Notes under the pieces: model-generated | Told to the model about the DNA's origin: nothing | Seen by the model: the letters and a program-made list of their open reading frames with translations, nothing else | Databases searched by the model: none | Position numbers and translations under genes: made by a program | DNA from: Bacteroidales bacterium UBA1714 | Lineage (GTDB): Bacteria > Bacteroidota > Bacteroidia > Bacteroidales > Paludibacteraceae | Direction: 5' to 3' | Assembly: GCA_002317295.1 (NCBI GenBank) | Contig: DCIY01000012.1 | Location: forward strand, 4,883-68,882 | DNA: 64,000 nucleotides | Shown here: one piece after another, positions 1-7,881 of the stretch | Layout: each line of letters begins with the position of its first letter | How positions within the stretch are numbered: position 1 is the stretch's first letter

Positions 1-2
1 GT

Positions 3-3000
3 GCTACCGGTTTGGCCATCGTTGATTCGCTCATCACCCTTAATTCGGCTACCTTCGTTTGGGAAGGTAATTCGGATGCCGGTTATGATGTACAATTCAT
101 CTTCGCCGGTGGTGACACGATTAACAAACATGTGGCAGATACCTTCTGTGTACTGGATAATCTGCAGAACTCCAAGAACTACAACGTAGTGGTGAAGGTT
201 ACCGCTCAATGCGTAGCCGGAGCGGCTGTCGATGTGATGGAGCGTAAGTTCTCGTTCGCTACCGAATGTGTGGAGATTGCTGCTGTTCCATGGTCTTGCG
301 ACTTTGAGGGCGTAAGCGCAAATACCATGCCGACTTGCTGGAGTGCCATCAAGTCCGGCAATTATCCTTATGTTTATTCTCCATCGGCTACCTATATATA
401 TCAGGGTGATCAGATCTTGTACTTCTATGGAGGAGCTACGAGCAGTCAGCAATATGCCATTCTGCCTAAGTTCGCTTCGAGTTTTGATTGGTCCAATGCC
501 CGTATCAAGTTTATGTACAGGAATAATTATGCTTCGGCTTCTTATGCTTTCTTGACCTTGGGTTATATGACGGATCCGGCAGACGCTGCTACCTTTGTGG
601 CTTTGGATACTTTGGACAATGTGGCTTCGTTTGTATCGTATGAATACTATCTCAATGAGGTACCTGCCGAAACTCCATACTTGGCTATTCGCCTGGCCGG
701 TGGAACGGCTCAATCCGTATATGTGGATGTAGTGGAATTGACCGAGATTCCTTCGTGCTTCCCGGGTTCCAATGTCCATGTTATCGATTCGACCATCACC
801 AAGACTTCTGCTCAAATAGCATGGTCTCCGTTTGGTGAGGAAGAGTCTTGGCACCTGGTTCTCAAGCAGGGCAATGTGAACGTGGTGGATTCCATCGTAG
901 CAGATACCTTGTTTACGCTGAATGGTCTGAATGCTTCGTCGGCTTATCAATTGGATGCCAAAGTGTATACCGTTTGTGGTGTTGGTCAGGAATCGACCGA
1001 TCCTGCTCAGGCTACGCTGTCCTTCCAAACGGAATGTGATGTGATTGCTTCCTTCCCATGGTCAGAGAACTTTGACGGTTATGCTGCCGGTTCTACCTCG
1101 TTTGCCTGCATGCGCAACGTGCATATTGCCGGTACGGGTACCGACCTGTATAAGGCGGTTGTTCCGACCAGTGGTTCCAATACGTCCATGACGCTCCAGT
1201 TGCCGGATCAGAAATCGACGAACGTTATTCTGTTGGCATTGCCGCAAATGAATATTCCTGAGGCCAATGCTTACGAGTTCAGTCTGGATATCTATCGTAA
1301 TGCCACCGCTTCGTCCTATATGACCGAAGGTGTGGATATCTATGTCAGCGCCACGGATACGTTGGATGCTACTGCCCAGAAATTAGGCTTCCTGCCGCGT
1401 AACCACACGGTAGCCAATGAGGTAGTAACTGCAGAAGCTGCTGCGGGTTGGTACACCTATCGTATGGCTATTCCGATGCAGGGTACGTGCTATATCATCA
1501 TTCGCAGCCAGAGCCAATATGGCAGTTCTACCTATATGGATAACGCCCAGGTGGCTGCCATGCCTAATTGCCGCAAGGTGAGTGGTATTGCGCTCGACTC
1601 CTTCACCAAATCGTCTGCTGTTATCAGTTGGACACCGGGTGCCAAGGAGAGTGAATGGGAGGTAGTGATTAAGTCGGGTAAGGATACCCTGGCTCACGAC
1701 TCTGTATTCGAGTTGCCGAAGTATCAACTGAACGGTTTGCAACCGGGTACGGCTTATACCCTGAATGTAGAGGTGAAGTCTTGCGGTGAGTTCAGCGAAA
1801 AGAAGGAGGTTTCGTTCACGACCTTCTGCGAAGCCATGGAGGTGAGCGAACTGCCTTGGACGCAGGACTTCAATGCAGGTACCAAGGGTGCCAATGTGAA
1901 CATGGTATGCTATCAGAATATCCATGTAGAAGGTACCGGTGCCAAGTTGTTTACCTATGATGAATATTTCGCTTCGGGTGACTCTACGATGATGCTGTCC
2001 CTGCCGGATCAAGCGATTGGTACGCTTACGCAACTGATATTGCCGAGCATCAACCTGCCTCAGGCTAATCGTTATGGTTTCTCCATCGATATCTATCGTG
2101 GCGTTTACGATAAGGATAAAGAAGGTGTTCGCGTATTGGCACAAAATGCTGATACCACCATCGATTTAGGATTTATGTATCGTCAATTCACCCGTACGGA
2201 TAGCAATATCGTGGTAGCTGAATCGGCTGCGGGTATTTATCGTTACGAGTTCCCGATTCCATTGGCCGGTGAAGTACGTATCATCCTTCAGGGTGAGAGC
2301 CAATTTGGTAGTGCCACTTATCTGGATAATATGATGATTCGTGAGCTGCCGAGTTGCGTCAAACCGGCTAAGTTACACGTTGAGGCTATTGGTTTGGACA
2401 GTGCGATTATCGCATGGGAGAGCGACGCGGAGCAGTTCCGTCTGACGCTGAATAGAGGTGAACAGGTGGATACGATCCTTGTAGCAGATACATGCTATGT
2501 ATTGCGTGGACTGAATCACTCGTCTTCCTACAGCATTCCTGCATCGGTTCAGGCACTCTGCGGTGAGAGTGAAGTCAGTGAGGTATTGGCTACCACGCTG
2601 AAATTCCAAACCGAGTGCGCAAAGATCAGTGCGCTGCCTTGGAGCAACGATTTTGAATCGGAAGTACTCAATGAAATGCCGATTTGCTGGTCTGGTGTTC
2701 CTTATGAGTCGTATGGTTCTGTTTATCCATGCACCAAATCCAATTCTGGTGTAAGTTCGTCGAACTGCCTGTACTTCAACGGAGGTACTTCTTCTTCGCC
2801 TCAGGTGATTGCATTGCCGGAGTTTGACGCATCGGTAGATTTGTCCACGGCTCGCATCAAATTTGACCACAGGGCTTATATGTCGAGCTCTTCGTATGCG
2901 GCATTGGAGTTTGGTTATATGCTCGATAGTGAGCAGGATTCGACCTTTGTAGTATTGGCTACTTTGGGCAAACCGTCCTCATTTACGGCGGTTGAGATAT

Positions 3001-4139
3001 TGCTGGACAGCGTTCCCGCCGAGGCACACTTCCTGGCCTTCCGCTTACACAATAGTTCGTCCTTCCAGTACTGCTATGTGGATAATATTGAGGTATCGAG
3101 ACAACCGAGCTGCAAGAAGGTATCGGATATCCAACTGTTGGCTGTATCAGCAGGTGATGCCACCTTTACCTGGACAGCCGGTGAGGCTGAACCTCAGTGG
3201 CTGGTGGTTTGCAACTACAACGATGAGGTGAAGACAGATACTGTTCAGACCAATTCGTTTGTTCTGCGTAACCTCAAGGGCATGACGCAGTACGCTTGCA
3301 CGCTGCAAGTGAAGGCGTTGTGCAGCGCAGAGGAGGTTTCGGATGTTGTTTCGGCTGTGTTCAACTTCAAGACGGAGATGCCGGCTGAGTATATTCAGAA
3401 CCTTGAACTCAATGAGACCTTCATTGCCAACTTCGATGACGATGATGAGGCCGAGAAGTGGTTCCAGGATGCAACGGGTACCAATAAGTTTATGATTGGT
3501 GATGCCGCCGCCGCATTGGCCGGAAGCACGCTGACCAAGGCTTTGTATGTATCCAACAACAATGCTGATTGGGCTTATACGGACAATGCTACATCGTATG
3601 CCGTGATTGCTCGTCGCTTCCATGTGGCAGGTGACTCGAGTCTGTTGGCTGTTCACTATGAGTGGCAGGCCTATGGTGAGAGAACGGGTACGTCTTCGTA
3701 CTACGACTATGGTCGTGCCTTGATGGTACCGGCTGGTTCTCAGATTACGACCTCCACTTCCGGTGCTACGATTGGTGGTACTCAGGTAACGGGTAGTCCC
3801 GGTAGCACAAAGGTTCCGACCGGAGGCTTTGATTTGGGCAATGGTCCGTTAGCATTAGTTACGGCCTTCCAAACGGTGAACGATACGATTCAGCTCGTGA
3901 CTCGTGGTAACTACGATTTGGTCTTTGTTTGGGGTAATGATAATTCGGGTGGTGCACAGAATCCGTTGGCTATCCGTGACGTTCAGCTCAAGGTCATCTC
4001 CGGTGGCGCCGGTACGGGTGTTGAGAATAGAAACGGTAAGGAAGACGACCAGGCGGTTAAGATTATTCGTGACGGCAAGGTATTTATCCTCCGTGGCGGT
4101 GAGATCTACACCGTTTTGGGTATCCCGGTAGAATTCTAA
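3..4139 (+). CDS. Large secreted adhesin-like protein, 5'-truncated by window edge
   Basis: The reading frame is open from the window edge, so the true start lies upstream; about 1,378 residues are visible. The protein alternates fibronectin type III-like segments with jelly-roll segments of the MAM/cleaved-adhesin kind. Each jelly-roll block opens with a similar motif (ECVEIAAVPWSCDFEG, ECDVIASFPWSENFDG, FCEAMEVSELPWTQDF, ECAKISALPWSNDFES) near residues 89, 344, 607 and 871, giving units of about 260 residues. A further jelly-roll-like block fills roughly residues 1125-1340. The last 25 residues (RDGKVFILRGGEIYTVLG) resemble the C-terminal sorting domains of type IX secretion cargo in Bacteroidales, so a surface or secreted location is inferred. 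Ligand and role are unknown. A strong terminator follows directly. Confidence 0.8.
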   Translation, partial: ATGLAIVDSLITLNSATFVWEGNSDAGYDVQFIFAGGDTINKHVADTFCVLDNLQNSKNYNVVVKVTAQCVAGAAVDVMERKFSFATECVEIAAVPWSCDFEGVSANTMPTCWSAIKSGNYPYVYSPSATYIYQGDQILYFYGGATSSQQYAILPKFASSFDWSNARIKFMYRNNYASASYAFLTLGYMTDPADAATFVALDTLDNVASFVSYEYYLNEVPAETPYLAIRLAGGTAQSVYVDVVELTEIPSCFPGSNVHVIDSTITKTSAQIAWSPFGEEESWHLVLKQGNVNVVDSIVADTLFTLNGLNASSAYQLDAKVYTVCGVGQESTDPAQATLSFQTECDVIASFPWSENFDGYAAGSTSFACMRNVHIAGTGTDLYKAVVPTSGSNTSMTLQLPDQKSTNVILLALPQMNIPEANAYEFSLDIYRNATASSYMTEGVDIYVSATDTLDATAQKLGFLPRNHTVANEVVTAEAAAGWYTYRMAIPMQGTCYIIIRSQSQYGSSTYMDNAQVAAMPNCRKVSGIALDSFTKSSAVISWTPGAKESEWEVVIKSGKDTLAHDSVFELPKYQLNGLQPGTAYTLNVEVKSCGEFSEKKEVSFTTFCEAMEVSELPWTQDFNAGTKGANVNMVCYQNIHVEGTGAKLFTYDEYFASGDSTMMLSLPDQAIGTLTQLILPSINLPQANRYGFSIDIYRGVYDKDKEGVRVLAQNADTTIDLGFMYRQFTRTDSNIVVAESAAGIYRYEFPIPLAGEVRIILQGESQFGSATYLDNMMIRELPSCVKPAKLHVEAIGLDSAIIAWESDAEQFRLTLNRGEQVDTILVADTCYVLRGLNHSSSYSIPASVQALCGESEVSEVLATTLKFQTECAKISALPWSNDFESEVLNEMPICWSGVPYESYGSVYPCTKSNSGVSSSNCLYFNGGTSSSPQVIALPEFDASVDLSTARIKFDHRAYMSSSSYAALEFGYMLDSEQDSTFVVLATLGKPSSFTAVEILLDSVPAEAHFLAFRLHNSSSFQYCYVDNIEVSRQPSCKKVSDIQLLAVSAGDATFTWTAGEAEPQWLVVCNYNDEVKTDTVQTNSFVLRNLKGMTQYACTLQVKALCSAEEVSDVVSAVFNFKTEMPAEYIQNLELNETFIANFDDDDEAEKWFQDATGTNKFMIGDAAAALAGSTLTKALYVSNNNADWAYTDNATSYAVIARRFHVAGDSSLLAVHYEWQAYGERTGTSSYYDYGRALMVPAGSQITTSTSGATIGGTQVTGSPGSTKVPTGGFDLGNGPLALVTAFQTVNDTIQLVTRGNYDLVFVWGNDNSGGAQNPLAIRDVQLKVISGGAGTGVENRNGKEDDQAVKIIRDGKVFILRGGEIYTVLGIPVEF

Positions 4140-4160
4140 TTACAGATTCTCATTTTCATA

Positions 4161-4188
4161 AGGAAAGCGGCTCACGGGCCGCTTTCTT
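4161..4188 (+). terminator. Intrinsic terminator after the adhesin gene
   Basis: A 9-bp perfect stem (GAAAGCGGC with GCCGCTTTC, 4163-4171 and 4178-4186) is extended by one G-T and one A-T pair. The loop is TCACGG and TTTGTGT follows. It lies 22 nt after the stop codon of the adhesin gene. Confidence 0.85.
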
Positions 4189-4229
4189 TGTGTATATATA
4201 TGATAATATAAGGTGTATATTGCATTTTT

Positions 4230-4273
4230 TTTGTGTAAAAATTTGCGTATATGATATATTTGTAGTAACTTTG
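4230..4273 (+). promoter_or_regulatory. Two overlapping Bacteroidota-type promoters for rplS
   Basis: Two matches to the Bacteroidota consensus (TTTG, about 20 nt, TAnnTTTG) overlap. One has TTTG at 4230-4233 and TATATTTG at 4255-4262, with a 21-nt spacer. The better one has TTTG at 4242-4245 and TAACTTTG at 4266-4273, with a 20-nt spacer and CAC following, as at other promoters in the window. Transcription would start near 4279, leaving a leader of about 125 nt before rplS. Confidence 0.75.
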
Positions 4274-4283
4274 CACGATTTTT

Positions 4284-4379
4284 CGGCTATAGTCTCTGGC
4301 GATTAAGGGTAGAGTGCCCATGCTTTGAGTTTGGACTCAGAGGTTATAGAGACTCGAATAGTAGTGTATACTGTAGCCG
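4284..4379 (+). promoter_or_regulatory. Structured 5' leader of rplS, candidate ribosomal-protein autoregulatory element
   Basis: Between the promoter and the rplS start the RNA can fold into nested helices. The outer helix pairs CGGCTA (4284-4289) with TAGCCG (4374-4379). The next pairs AGTCTCT (4291-4297) with AGAGACT (4348-4354). Inside are an 8-bp hairpin CTTTGAGT/ACTCAGAG with loop TTGG (4323-4342, one G-T pair) and a small GGG/CCC hairpin (4307-4319). A third short hairpin, AGTA/TACT (4360-4372), sits in the 3' arm. Ribosomal-protein leaders, including one for L19 in Firmicutes, are known to bind their own product; that this one does so is inference from position and fold. Confidence 0.6.
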
Positions 4380-4405
4380 AGGTAACCATTAAACATCATT
4401 ATACA

Positions 4406-4759
4406 ATGGATTTGATGAAGATTGCCGAAGAGGCATTTGCCGGTGAGAAGAAAGAGTTCCCGGCGTTCGCAGCAGGTGACCAGATTACCGTTGCTTATCG
4501 TATTAAAGAGGGTAACAAGGAACGTGTACAGGAGTTCCGCGGTGACGTGATTGCTATTCACGGAAGCGGTGACAAGAAGCGTTTCACGGTTCGCAAAATG
4601 TCCGGCAACGTCGGCGTGGAGCGTATCTTCCCCATGGACAGTCCGTTTATTGATGGTATCACCATTAATAAGTACGGTAAAGTTCGTCGCGCTAAGTTGT
4701 ACTACTTGCGTGATTTGACCGGCAAGAAGGCTCGTATCCCAGAGAGACGAGTTAAGTAA
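4406..4759 (+). CDS. rplS: 50S ribosomal protein L19
   Basis: The 117-residue product starts MDLMKIAEEAF and carries the L19 core (FRGDVIAIHGSG, FTVRKMSGNVGVERIFPMDS, RRAKLYYLRDLTGKKARI), full length for the family. L19 sits at the 30S-50S interface of the ribosome. The frame is open upstream to 4325, but that stretch is the structured leader, so the ATG at 4406 is chosen because it matches the conserved L19 N-terminus. The gene is monocistronic, flanked by its own promoter and an intrinsic terminator, and is probably controlled through the leader. Confidence 0.97.
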   Translation: MDLMKIAEEAFAGEKKEFPAFAAGDQITVAYRIKEGNKERVQEFRGDVIAIHGSGDKKRFTVRKMSGNVGVERIFPMDSPFIDGITINKYGKVRRAKLYYLRDLTGKKARIPERRVK

Positions 4760-4764
4760 CACAG

Positions 4765-4792
4765 AAGCGCTCTGCCGTGAGGTGGAGCGCTT
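4765..4792 (+). terminator. Intrinsic terminator of rplS
   Basis: An 8-bp perfect stem AAGCGCTC/GAGCGCTT (4765-4772 and 4785-4792) with a small inner CC/GG pairing is followed by two further T residues, 6 nt after the rplS stop codon. Confidence 0.85.
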
Positions 4793-4823
4793 TTGCAAGT
4801 GATGTTCAAAGAAAAGGTATTGT

Positions 4824-5210
4824 ATGGGTTATCATCATACTTCGGATACAGCTTCTCGAGCCTATAAGCGTCGCAGACGCCGCAAGGTGTTGATTATCAT
4901 TGCCTCGGTGGTGGTGATAGGACTGTTGCTGCGCAATGTGATTGCGTATTCGGTGCATCAGGCGCAATCCAAGTTGGATGAGATCTATGGGATACCGGAA
5001 TTGGAATATATCTCCCAACAGGAAAAAGAAGATTTGATCGGTTCTATAACGGAAGACAGTGTGCATACCCTCAACCTGGTGCGTGTGGGCAAAGAGAATG
5101 TCAATATCACCCTGGATGAAGAACCGCCATGGTGGTTGACGAAGGAGGAGGTGGCCGCTTATTTTAAGGCGGTCAAAGACCTCATTTATCGGCCTGAGGG
5201 CGATAAATGA
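4824..5210 (+). CDS. Small single-pass membrane protein of unknown function
   Basis: 128 residues. A short N-terminus rich in Arg/Lys (YKRRRRRK) precedes one hydrophobic segment at about residues 20-44, predicting an N-in, C-out inner-membrane protein. The C-terminal region is acidic and carries WWLTKEEVAAYFKAVKDLIY near its end. I do not recognise the family. It lies between rplS and murF-alr. The stop codon is inside a 10-bp hairpin (5182-5191 with 5201-5210), so the 3' end of the message is probably structured. Confidence 0.65.
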   Translation: MGYHHTSDTASRAYKRRRRRKVLIIIASVVVIGLLLRNVIAYSVHQAQSKLDEIYGIPELEYISQQEKEDLIGSITEDSVHTLNLVRVGKENVNITLDEEPPWWLTKEEVAAYFKAVKDLIYRPEGDK

Positions 5211-5275
5211 ATGATGCGGCCTGAAGGTCTATTGATGATTGATGAATGATGAATGATGGATTGATGAATGATATC
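5182..5275. repeat. Palindromes plus 7-nt direct repeats at the start of murF-alr
   Basis: A 10-bp inverted repeat TCATTTATCG/CGATAAATGA (5182-5210) contains the stop codon of the upstream gene. A second small palindrome GGCC-TGAA-GGTC (5218-5229) follows. Then come 7-nt units of the ATTGATG/AATGATG type to about 5275, running through the candidate start codons of murF-alr. It combines the two repeat styles found elsewhere in the window. Confidence 0.7.
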
Positions 5276-7132
5276 CGATTAACCAATCTTAGTCAGGTGA
5301 TTTCTGCCCGGTGGTTAGGCCAAGCGCTTGACCCGGTTGTGGAATACCTGTTGACTGATTCCCGTCAGCATACAGCGCAGGCATCTGCTACGCTGTTTAT
5401 TGGTTTGCGTACTGCTCTCAATGACGGGGCACGTTTTGCTGCGCAAGCCTATCAACAGGGCATACGTATGTTCCTGGTTAATGAAGGCAGTGAAGCGTAC
5501 CTGAGTGACTATGAGGATGTGGCCGTGTTGGTGGTGGAAGATACCCTGGTGGCGTTGCAACAAATGGCTGCGTACAAACGCAGTCTGTATTCGGGTCCGG
5601 TGATTGGTATTACCGGCTCCAATGGTAAGACGGTGGTGAAAGAGTGGTTGTATCAGTTGCTCAAGGATGATTATGTCATCACCCGTTCTCCCAAGAGTTA
5701 TAATTCGCAGATTGGTGTACCTTTGTCCGTGTGGCAGTTGAGTGATCAAACGACCCTGGCTATCTTTGAGGCAGGAATCAGCCAACCGGGGGAGATGGCC
5801 AAATTGGAGGCGGTGATTCGTCCCACCATGGGCGTGATTACCTATATCGGTGCCGAGCATGGGGAGAACTTTGAATCTCTGGAGCAAAAACGGGCCGAAA
5901 AAATGCGTTTGTTTGCTCATTGTGATACGGTGATAGAGGACCCCATGCACCAGAATGCCCGTACATGTGCCATGGTGATGCGGGCCCTGGGATATGATGA
6001 AGAAACGATTACCCACCGCATTTTGCATCAAACGCACGAGACGGTACTGCAGGTCAATCTGTCCGCGTTGGTGGATAATGTACGCTATTTTCGCAGTCTG
6101 CTTCGCCCCGAGACGCGTTTGACATGTATGGTCAAGGCGTTTGCGTATGGTGCAGGCAGTGTGGATGTGAGTCTGGCGTTGCAGCGTTGCGGGTTGGTGG
6201 ATTATCTGGCCGTTGCGGTGGCCGACGAAGGAGTGGAGTTGCGCAAGGCGGGTATCACGATGCCGATTATCATCATGGATCCGGAAGTGAGCGCCATGGA
6301 TTTGATTTTGGAAAACAACCTCGAACCGAATATCTATTCGTTTGAGTCCCTGAATATGGTGCTGCAAGCCACCCGCGATAAGGGTTTGGAGCATTATCCG
6401 ATTCATATCAAGATTGATTCAGGCATGCATCGTTTGGGTTTCTACCACGAGCAGATGCCCCGGCTGATCGCCCAATTGAGCGAACCGCACAACGCCTGCG
6501 TACGTGTTTGTTCCGTATTTTCCCATTTGGCAGGAAGTGACGAAGCGCAGTTTGATGATTTTACCTTAGGTCAGATTCGTTATTTTGATTCCTGTGCCGA
6601 GCAACTGAAAGCGGGTTTGGGGTATGATATGATGAAGCATATACTCAATTCGGCCGGCATCGAGCGGTTTACACCGTATCAGTTTGATATGTGCCGTTTG
6701 GGCATTGGTCTGTACGGATTTTCGTTTAACAACGTCACGTTGCGCAACGTGTGCACGCTGAAGACCACCATTCTCAGCATCAAGACGGTGAAACAAGGCG
6801 AGACCATTGGTTATGGCCGTCATACCACCCTGAGTGAAGACCGGCAGATTGCCGTCATTCCTATCGGTTATGCCGATGGTTTTGATCGTCGCTTCTCCAA
6901 TTACGGCAACGAGGTGTTGGTTCGTGGCAAGCGTTGTCCGGTGGTGGGCAATGTATGTATGGACCAGGCGATGATTGATATCACGGGCACCGATGCCCAG
7001 ATAGGCGATTATGTGGAGATTTTTGGAGATCATTTGCCGTTGATGGAATTGTCGGATAAGTTGCAAACCATTCCGTACGAAGTATTAACTTCCGTTAGTC
7101 GTCGTGTGACCCGGCAATATTTCTATGAATAG
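5246..7132 (+). CDS. alr: Truncated MurF domain fused to alanine racemase
   Basis: Bacteroidota often fuse MurF (UDP-MurNAc-tripeptide:D-Ala-D-Ala ligase) to alanine racemase in a protein of roughly 800 residues; this one has 628. The MurF part keeps the N-terminal domain and the P-loop GITGSNGKT (about 121-129) but is cut down after residue 235: FAHCDTVIEDPMHQNAR jumps across most of the ATPase core, and the C-terminal ligase domain is absent. The racemase part (about 258-628) looks complete: PLP lysine in VKAFAYGAG (about 297), the IGYGRHT motif and VCMDQAMIDI. Racemase activity is likely, ligase activity doubtful. The start is uncertain: ATG codons at 5246, 5249 and 5264 lie in a repeat, and 5264 (MNDIRLTN) also fits. 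The end overlaps the ABC ATPase gene by 8 nt. Confidence 0.85.
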   Translation: MMNDGLMNDIRLTNLSQVISARWLGQALDPVVEYLLTDSRQHTAQASATLFIGLRTALNDGARFAAQAYQQGIRMFLVNEGSEAYLSDYEDVAVLVVEDTLVALQQMAAYKRSLYSGPVIGITGSNGKTVVKEWLYQLLKDDYVITRSPKSYNSQIGVPLSVWQLSDQTTLAIFEAGISQPGEMAKLEAVIRPTMGVITYIGAEHGENFESLEQKRAEKMRLFAHCDTVIEDPMHQNARTCAMVMRALGYDEETITHRILHQTHETVLQVNLSALVDNVRYFRSLLRPETRLTCMVKAFAYGAGSVDVSLALQRCGLVDYLAVAVADEGVELRKAGITMPIIIMDPEVSAMDLILENNLEPNIYSFESLNMVLQATRDKGLEHYPIHIKIDSGMHRLGFYHEQMPRLIAQLSEPHNACVRVCSVFSHLAGSDEAQFDDFTLGQIRYFDSCAEQLKAGLGYDMMKHILNSAGIERFTPYQFDMCRLGIGLYGFSFNNVTLRNVCTLKTTILSIKTVKQGETIGYGRHTTLSEDRQIAVIPIGYADGFDRRFSNYGNEVLVRGKRCPVVGNVCMDQAMIDITGTDAQIGDYVEIFGDHLPLMELSDKLQTIPYEVLTSVSRRVTRQYFYE

Positions 7133-7829
7133 TTCTTTGCCCACTGTTCGTTGTCAGGACTTGAGTATTGGTTATGGGATGCGAATCATTCAGCAGCACC
7201 TGAGTTTGTCCCTGATGCCGGGAGAGATGGTGTGTCTGTTGGGACCTAACGGTTGTGGCAAATCGACCTTATTACGCACCCTCGCGGGATTGCAGCCGGC
7301 GTTGAGCGGACAGATGCATCTCAGTCCACCGGCCATTGTACTGACGGAGCGGTTGAGTCTGGACCATACGAGTGTGTATCAGGTGGTGGCGTTGGGCCGT
7401 TATCCCTATACCTCTATGTTGGGAACGCTGACCAAGGAAGATAAAAGCATTATTCAACAGGTGCTGGCGCAGATGCAGTTGACTGACTATGCCGATACAC
7501 CCTATAATGCCCTCAGTGATGGCGAGAAACAGCGCGTGCTGATTGCCAAGGCGCTGGCGCAATGCACGGATATCATTCTGCTGGACGAACCGACGGCGCA
7601 TTTGGATTTGCCCAATCGTATCCGGATGATGCATCTTTTGCGCGATTTGGCACACGAGCAAAAGAAGACCATTCTGATTTCGACCCACGAATTGGAATTG
7701 GCGTTGCGCACCTGCGATCGTGTGTGTCTGATGAGCAAGCAGGGGGTGGAATTGGATACTGCTGCCGCCTTGCGTGAGCGTGATGCGTTTACACAGGCCT
7801 TTAATATGGATATTTTTAACAACAATTAG
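7125..7829 (+). CDS. ABC transporter ATP-binding protein, siderophore/heme/cobalamin type, without permease
   Basis: 234 residues with a full ABC ATPase set: Walker A GPNGCGKST (40-48), signature LSDGE (130-134), Walker B ILLDEP (151-156) and the switch His in STHE (about 188). The spacing and overall sequence resemble FecE/BtuD/HmuV-type importers of iron complexes or cobalamin. The usual permease and binding-protein genes are not in this window. It overlaps murF-alr by 8 nt, so it is translationally coupled to it. Substrate is unknown. Confidence 0.85.
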   Translation: MNSSLPTVRCQDLSIGYGMRIIQQHLSLSLMPGEMVCLLGPNGCGKSTLLRTLAGLQPALSGQMHLSPPAIVLTERLSLDHTSVYQVVALGRYPYTSMLGTLTKEDKSIIQQVLAQMQLTDYADTPYNALSDGEKQRVLIAKALAQCTDIILLDEPTAHLDLPNRIRMMHLLRDLAHEQKKTILISTHELELALRTCDRVCLMSKQGVELDTAAALRERDAFTQAFNMDIFNNN

Positions 7830-7881
7830 GTTGCCGGGCATTTGTTCGCCCTTCGACCATAAACATTTGTAGGTTTATTAT

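Noticed and set aside
4284..4379. Folding of the rplS leader as a tRNA-like element
   Set aside because: The helices do not give the T-arm TTC loop, the expected anticodon-loop layout or a CCA end; a branched leader fits better.
5315..6406. Long open frame on the minus strand inside murF-alr
   Set aside because: It has no recognisable domain, reads as an antisense shadow of the confident plus-strand gene and lacks a promoter.
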